Source: Panax quinquefolius
Taxonomy: Eukaryota > Streptophyta > Magnoliopsida > Apiales > Araliaceae
Direction of reading: 5' to 3'
Length of the DNA: 64,000 nt
NCBI GenBank assembly: GCA_020205615.1
Contig: CM035170.1
Coordinates: 118,739,674-118,803,673, forward strand
Part shown: positions 62,411 through 64,000 of the stretch, piece after piece
Layout of the letters: every line of letters starts with the position of its first letter
Numbering within the stretch: the first letter of the stretch is position 1
The notes under the pieces: generated by a model
What the model saw: only the letters and a program-made list of their open reading frames with translations
The model's database searches: none
What the model was told of the DNA's origin: nothing
Translations under genes and position numbers: made by a program

Positions 62411-62430
62411 GAACCACGGGTTATAGCTAG
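62411..62430 (+). mobile_element. Helitron-like 3-prime terminus
   Basis: GAACCACGGGTTATAGCTAG followed by T resembles plant Helitron 3-prime ends, which close with a GC-rich hairpin and a CTAG terminus before a host T. The hairpin is incomplete here and no 5-prime TC terminus was fixed. Confidence 0.4.
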
Positions 62431-63916
62431 TAAATATATAATGGTGAATAAATTAAATTCATTTATATATAGTAAAATATCTACTAATTATAATTTGACA
62501 CGTCATTTTTAAATTAATTTTGTAAAAATTCTTTCTAAATGTAGTATAACTCACAAGTTATATTCCTTAATTTTATAAAATAATTTTATCTCAAGTATTT
62601 TATTAAAATTTAACCTTCTGATGGATAGAATATAATGCAAAAATATGAATAAACATAATTTTTATTTAATTTAAAATTGCGTAGCACTATTATTATAATA
62701 TTATAAAATAAGTATATATTTTTTATGACTAGTTTTTATTAGAAGGTCATAGATATGAAAATCTATATGTTTAAATATATTTATATGTTTTATTAAATTC
62801 GTATTTTATCTGAATTTTTTTTAAAAATATATATATTAACCCTACTAGTTAGATACTTTTAGGGTATATCCCTTTTCATATAAAATTTAATTCTTTAAGT
62901 ATATAATTAATATTTAAAATTACTTTTACGGATATAAATTTTGACTATTAGAATATTGTGTTGTTTTTTTATTAAATATTAAAATAAGATCATCTCTCAT
63001 ATTAATGTGTTATTCACGTACTGAACCTTAAAAAATCTCATTTTCTATTTGTAAAATTATTATTTTTGTATAAAATATGTAATTATTTATTTATTATAAT
63101 TTTTTAAATGAATAAGTATTACATGTCATCCATACACTGAAATGTAACGCTGAATGAGACATCAAAAAGAAACATCACATTTGAGTTTTCCTTGACCCAT
63201 CTCTTTTGCAGTATAAATTTGATCAAAAACCATTTATTCAAACATTAAATATTATTCATCTTCACATTTGATTGTGTTTATTAATTCCGTATATGCACTT
63301 GATCAGGAGTAATATAATATAGGATTAAGTAATTAAATTATTTCAATTTTCATATGCACAGCCTTTCGATCACCTATTTGGCTGGATCGTTGCTAGTTAG
63401 GTTGGGTTAAAAGCTGCTTATGAATAAAAAAAATTATGACCTTAGGTTGGGCGGCTAGCAATTGAGTTGCACATCTTGTGAGGATAAAGCAACCTGAGAC
63501 ACGAGACGAGGTTCACGCCGGATTCAAACCACATGCCGATTAGTCGAGTCAGGTTCTTATATTAAAAGAGTAACATGTTAAAATCTGTTCAGATCTTGAC
63601 AAAGCTTAGTACGGACCAAGATCAGACCGCAGACTTCAGACTTTTTATACATCCCTAGTTATGCATTACACGAACCCTACCATTTGTACATAATTTTTTA
63701 TGTATGCATTACATTACATGAGTCTTACCATTTATATATAAATTTTTGAGTACAATTTATTCACATAAAATTATTCTAAATAAAGGGAAAGAAAAATAGA
63801 AGTTTATATTAAAGATATAAAAATAAAAAACATTATTAGTCCAAGAAATAAAAAGTTTCATTGGGTTCATCTTTAAACTGGTATTTCGTATGGGCCGAAA
63901 TATATCATTATTTGAA

Positions 63917-63940
63917 ACCCGAAACCCGAAACCCGAAACG
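63917..63940. repeat. Three-unit CCCGAAA heptamer array
   Basis: GAAACCCGAAACCCGAAACC. One base per unit differs from the plant telomere repeat CCCTAAA. It is too short to be more than a simple repeat. Confidence 0.6.
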
Positions 63941-64000
63941 ATCCTTTTCCTCAGTTTTACGAGGGTAAAGGGTTTAACCCAAAACTGGATGACCAGATAA

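Larger units (their letters stand above)
59601..64000. other. Gene-free terminal region rich in repeats
   Basis: Includes the villin upstream region, a TCC microsatellite, two 470-bp direct repeats, a Helitron-like 3-prime end, a gene-fragment-like stretch and a short CCCGAAA array. From 62430 to 63350 it is very AT-rich with nothing recognisable. No supported gene. Confidence 0.5.

Noticed and set aside
63480..63560. GC-richer stretch with GGATTCAAACC, possible SINE or tRNA
   Set aside because: On the other strand it gives GGTTTGAATCC, near box B, but no box A at the right distance and no second copy in the window.
63917..63940. Interstitial telomere repeat
   Set aside because: The unit is CCCGAAA, not CCCTAAA, and only three units exist.

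Overview
This is a window of plant nuclear DNA. The evidence is AT-rich spacers, multi-exon genes with GT-AG introns, and plant gene families: an autoinhibited P-type proton ATPase ending in YTV, a class III peroxidase, a plastid-type NifU-like protein, and a plant villin. Protein resemblance suggests a eudicot. I cannot name the species.

Layout. Positions 1-8001 and 13349-17165 are blocks of one family of long (about 2.5-2.7 kb) Ty3/gypsy-like LTRs in both orientations, nested and truncated, with two kinds of internal tandem array. A second repeat family occurs as direct copies on either side of the second block (12993-13348 and 17166 onward). Between them, 8002-12992 is AT-rich spacer with a foldback element and microsatellites.

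The gene-rich half begins at 18.5 kb. A plasma-membrane H+-ATPase (18728-25456, +, 16 exons, two upstream ORFs in its leader) meets tail to tail a NifU-like Fe-S scaffold gene (26329-28588, -). Then come a class III peroxidase (29220-30382, -, 3 exons), a glucose-6-phosphate 1-epimerase-like gene (34142-40348, -, 8 coding exons) and a villin-4-like gene (41968-56039, -, 22 coding exons plus a 3.3-kb leader intron). From about 59.6 kb to the end there is no gene, only repeats, including a probable Helitron end.

The five genes are unrelated housekeeping or cell-wall functions (proton pumping, Fe-S assembly, wall or peroxide chemistry, sugar-phosphate anomerisation, actin bundling), with no sign of a cluster or pathway. 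The most informative structure is in the non-coding DNA: a non-autonomous Mutator-like element with a perfect 9-bp target duplication, a TRIM-type miniature retrotransposon with a clear tRNA-Met primer site, a decayed mitochondrial 26S rRNA insertion, several SINE-like tRNA-derived copies, and a villin leader intron that has collected four of these insertions. Two conserved genes carry small indels that break the frame (epimerase exon 5, villin exon 18), and the NifU-like gene has an unresolved exon phase. These may be assembly errors or real null alleles. I found no CRISPR array, operon or novel multi-gene system.
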